Source of the DNA: Petasospora fabianii
Lineage: Eukaryota > Ascomycota > Saccharomycetes > Phaffomycetales > Wickerhamomycetaceae
Reading direction: 5' to 3'
Assembly: GCA_022641835.1 (NCBI GenBank)
Contig: CP048719.1
Span: 558,001-622,000, forward strand
Length of the DNA stretch: 64,000 nucleotides
The translations under genes and the position numbers were made by a program. Below, one piece after another: positions 61,149-64,000 of this stretch. Within the stretch, counting starts at the first letter, position 1. Every line of letters begins with the position of its first letter. The notes under the pieces are model-generated. The model saw only the letters and a list, made by a program, of their open reading frames with translations. It was not told the DNA's origin and did no database searches.

Positions 61149-61426
61149 CTTGGATATAAGTTGTTGATGAGTGTATAAAGTCGAAACGTAGTGAAGCTCT
61201 CGACCTTCTCTGTCCTCTAACACGTCCCTTTTGAAAAAACCATTGAAAAAAAAAACCAGTCGGGCTCATAATTACGCTGCGACGCGCTGGTCGCGGTAAA
61301 TATTAGCACTGTGGGGTGGATTACCGAGAGGCACTTTCAGCCCAGTTTCAGATACTTAGGAACATTGCCTCTAAGATATAAGGCGTCTCCCATTAAGGAA
61401 GTTGAAAGGTTGTGTTGGACATCAAC

Positions 61427-62216
61427 ATGTCTAGTTTCTTATATAAGTGGTTTCTTGGGAAAGTGAGTGTGTTGTGGTTATATATGGCCGTTATATAAGT
61501 AACGGTACTTGACAGGTTATACCCCGATAGGATATGCCCGACTAACATTATCATACAGACAATTGGTAAAATACACGTTGGTGGAACTAATGAGGATCCT
61601 TTCTTCGAGGAAGTGAGTAATGGATATAATGTGGAAGCTATGAGCAAGAAAAATACTAACGAATTACATTTTATAGATCCCTCCTGAGGAACTTGGAAGA
61701 TTCCGCAAGCAAGGTGCTAAAAGAAAGAAGCCACTTCCACAAGGTCTCTCTACCAACGACTCCAAAGTACTTAAAAGTGTCAGAAATAGGGCATATCACC
61801 TTGATCTCTCTCTTTCATGTTGTTGTGGTATTCAGATTGGCTGGGCAGGTATAATTGGTCTTTTCCCGTGGATTGGTGATATCATTGCTTGTTACCTTGG
61901 TTTCTTGTTGGTGAAGAAGGCAAGACAAATTGATGGGGGGCTACCGCAATACATCGAGGCACAAATGTTTGGTAATGTAATGCTTGATTTTGGTCTGGGT
62001 CTTATCCCAATTGTTGGTGACTTGATCAATATTGCCTATAAGGCCAATACGAGAAATTGTATTCTATTAGAGGAACATTTGAAGAGGAAAGCAGGTTCAC
62101 ATCCACTCACGTCGCAGGTGCCAAATAAGAGTGCACCACCACCTCCAACAAGAGATATTGATAAGACAAAGCATGTCTCTGATACAACCCACGCTAAGGC
62201 ATATCAGGAGGTTTGA
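61427..62216 (+). CDS. DUF4112-type membrane protein, two introns
   Basis: Exons are 61427-61462 (MSSFLYKWFLGK), 61559-61612 (TIGKIHVGGTNEDPFFEE) and 61677-62216, giving 209 residues. Intron 1 (96 nt) uses GTGAGT, GACTAAC and CAG; intron 2 (64 nt) uses GTGAGT, TACTAAC and TAG; both are phase 0. The third exon has a CCCG cysteine run and two related hydrophobic segments, GWAGIIGLFPWIGDIIACYLGFLLVKKAR and DFGLGLIPIVGDLINIAYKANTRN. The repeated IG(L)xPxxGDxI signature is that of DUF4112 proteins of unknown function. The CCC could be palmitoylated, by inference. It shares a 278-bp divergent promoter with TIF32. Confidence 0.86.
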
Positions 62217-62513
62217 AAGTGAGAGCAAAACAGCAAACTGCATTGTCAGCATGACTAGAAGTAAATTACTGTACTCAAATCATAAAAACATAAATGCCTG
62301 GTATAATAATGAATGCAAATTATAAATGATGAATGTATCCGAAGGACTTTTAACGTGTACCTTCAGAGACCTGCCTTAGACCGTGATGACAAAAAAAAAG
62401 AGCATGGACATATGAACTCTCAAAGCTCACCATGAAGCAACGTGGTTGTGTGAGTTCTTTAGACATCTCCTGAGACGAAAACACCCCTTTTTTGGTGGTT
62501 GAGCATTTTATGC

Positions 62514-63734
62514 TCAATTAGTAACACTGCTCCACAGTTGTCTCTTCCAACTCTCCAAACTGCGATGCATATCATATAGTTTCTTCAACTCTTGATCATC
62601 CTTCTTTTGCTTCCTTTGCACTTCCTTGTACAATCTTTCATACTCTTTATACTTTGAACGGAATCTCTCAGCGAGTTGATCTAGATAGGATACATCTTTC
62701 CCCTGTGTCGTCTCTTCGAGCTTACGCTTCTTATCATTTGTCTCATGCTTTTGATGTTGTACAGCTGTAGGCGTTGAAGATGAGTTTCGAGTGGATTCAT
62801 TTGATGATTTCTTCTCTTGTTTGGCACGAGCCCTTTGTTGGTCCGACTTGGTTTGTGAAGTCGCTGTTGTTGTGGATGCCGCTGTTGATGATTTTTTACT
62901 ACCTTGTGATTTCTTGGGTGATGTAGGAGATGGGGGTGTTTTCTCCAACTTTGCCAGTGTCGCCCTTGCTGGATGCGATGACGGATACTCCAAATAATCA
63001 TAGACTGCATGACATGTCTCCTTAAGAATCTCAAGCTCTTTGTCTGAGTATTTCCACTCACCAAGTCTTAAGTCCTTGTAGTTGTTGTAGTTCAGAACAT
63101 AGTAATGTTCATTAGGCTGTATGTCAGCATTGGCTCTTGGACGAGGGAAGTTGAAGATGACAGGATCTCTAACACGAGGCACCCACGGCCTCGACACTGT
63201 CTCGAGTAGGGAGTCGAGCTCCTGTGATGAAATATTTGTCTTCTTTAAGAGTTCATCCCTCGTTGCTGGACCAAGCGCCAGACAGTGTATTAGACGACGT
63301 GAGATCTGCGCGCTCTTGCTATTGGACGCAACTGCCGGTTTCGGTGTAGAGCGAGACTGATGTAGATATGATGATTCTGGTGGTGGAGATGTCTTCTTGT
63401 ATGCATTAGACTTCTCAGAAATGGATGAAGTGGATGATGCCGGTGAAGAGATAGGTGTGTTGATTTGAAGACGGGACTTGATTGAGCCTACGCTTTTGAG
63501 GGAAGATTGCGATAGGTGCTTGAAACACTCTGTCGCATTGAACTCTGGGTGAGTATCAAGGGCATAAGATTGTCCACCAGCCTTGAGTGTAAGCTCACCA
63601 TCCTTGACGATAAGCTTAAGCCTGAGAGTGTTGCGTGACAGCAGCTGCTGAAGGTCACTGGAGATTCTCATGGAGAAGGCAGGCGTGCCTGCTGCGGTGT
63701 TTGGTGAGCTGAAGGGCAGCAGTCGCTTAGTCAT
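62514..63734 (-). CDS. ELL-like RNA polymerase II elongation factor
   Basis: The 406-residue protein begins MTKRLLPFSSPNTAAGTPAFSMRI. Residues 1-85 form a small beta-rich region (LRLKLIVKDGELTLKAGGQSYAL). A winged-helix-like segment follows at about 145-215 (SRRLIHCLALGPATRDELLKKTNISSQELDSLLETVSR, then VFNFPRP-like VIFNFPRPRAN). A Ser/Thr/Lys-rich linker leads to the C-terminal helical part FRSKYKEYERLYKEVQRKQKKDDQELKKLYDMHRSLESWKRQLW, similar to the occludin/ELL domain. This order matches fungal Ell1, which works with Eaf1 to stimulate Pol II elongation. I believe S. cerevisiae has no ELL. Identity is from pattern recall and is not certain. Confidence 0.7.
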   Translation of the reverse strand: MTKRLLPFSSPNTAAGTPAFSMRISSDLQQLLSRNTLRLKLIVKDGELTLKAGGQSYALDTHPEFNATECFKHLSQSSLKSVGSIKSRLQINTPISSPASSTSSISEKSNAYKKTSPPPESSYLHQSRSTPKPAVASNSKSAQISRRLIHCLALGPATRDELLKKTNISSQELDSLLETVSRPWVPRVRDPVIFNFPRPRANADIQPNEHYYVLNYNNYKDLRLGEWKYSDKELEILKETCHAVYDYLEYPSSHPARATLAKLEKTPPSPTSPKKSQGSKKSSTAASTTTATSQTKSDQQRARAKQEKKSSNESTRNSSSTPTAVQHQKHETNDKKRKLEETTQGKDVSYLDQLAERFRSKYKEYERLYKEVQRKQKKDDQELKKLYDMHRSLESWKRQLWSSVTN

Positions 63735-64000
63735 TGTCGCTGCTGATGTTATAAGACTGCAGAACGGTGGTTGTTATGTTATTGCTTGTGTCTGTCTTAT
63801 TGAGCCCTTGAGCAACAAGTAAAGTCGTCCTTGACCAGTGGCGCCAAATGTCCCAGTGCAAGTGGTGGTGGAGAAAGGAAAGTGAGTTGGCAGCGATCAG
63901 CGGGAGCGAGGGCGTGATAGATTTGGGCCTGGGACTGAGAACAATAGGCGAGGCCCAAACCAAAAGGACCAAAAAAAGAAAGCGATAGGCGCGCCTGGAC

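Overview
The window is nuclear DNA from a budding yeast (Saccharomycotina). The genes are compact, mostly intronless and homologous to Saccharomyces cerevisiae genes. Introns sit close to the start codon and carry the invariant TACTAAC branch site. CTG codons fall at conserved leucines (for example in TIF32 VLK and EELL), so this is not a CTG-Ser species. SET9, a GLTP-fold glycolipid transfer protein and an ELL-like elongation factor are kept, all of which I believe S. cerevisiae lacks. This points to a non-Saccharomycetaceae lineage; a Cyberlindnera/Wickerhamomyces-like yeast is a guess. I find no convincing tRNA, rRNA, CRISPR or intact mobile element.

Layout. 0-24.8 kb is a normal gene-dense arm: the N-terminus of LCL3 cut by the left edge, DSL1 (ER vesicle tether), GUP1 (MBOAT), an unidentified single-pass membrane protein, MAD1 (spindle checkpoint), a CBM48 protein of the CRP1/MDG1 type, a long disordered protein, MRN1 (RNA binding), a GIT1-type glycerophosphodiester transporter with CACGTG sites, DFM1 (derlin), an RFX-family factor and an ARO80-like zinc-cluster activator. 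From 24.8 to 34.5 kb only two genes (a zinc-ribbon protein and an unidentified regulator-like protein) interrupt about 8 kb of AT-rich DNA with long A/T tracts, a minisatellite and GC-rich hairpin islands. From 34.5 kb gene density returns: SNF1 beta subunit, a farnesylation-motif protein, a small hypothetical gene, a secreted alpha/beta hydrolase, SET9, GLTP, ESF1, a tandem pair of YHR112C-like PLP enzymes, ESC2, ECM33, TIF32, a DUF4112 membrane protein and an ELL-like gene.

Splicing. Nine genes contain ten introns that I could place from donor, branch, acceptor and reading frame. Splicing restores known N-termini: the MG myristoylation start of the SNF1 beta subunit, the ECM33 signal peptide, the TIF32 start and a 17-nt first exon in DFM1. 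Branch-to-acceptor distances are only 5-16 nt, and GTGAGT is the commonest donor.

How genes relate. There are no operons. Several divergent pairs share short promoters (LCL3/DSL1, GUP1/unknown, TIF32/DUF4112). The best regulatory signals are CCG-N7-CCG-N7-CCG in front of the ARO80-like gene, CACGTGGG and CACGTG upstream of GIT1, an RRPE/PAC-like pair upstream of ESF1, a Cbf1-like TCACGTG before one PLP-enzyme copy and CGG-N6-CCG before the other, and three ACGCACAG repeats before the CaaX-protein gene.
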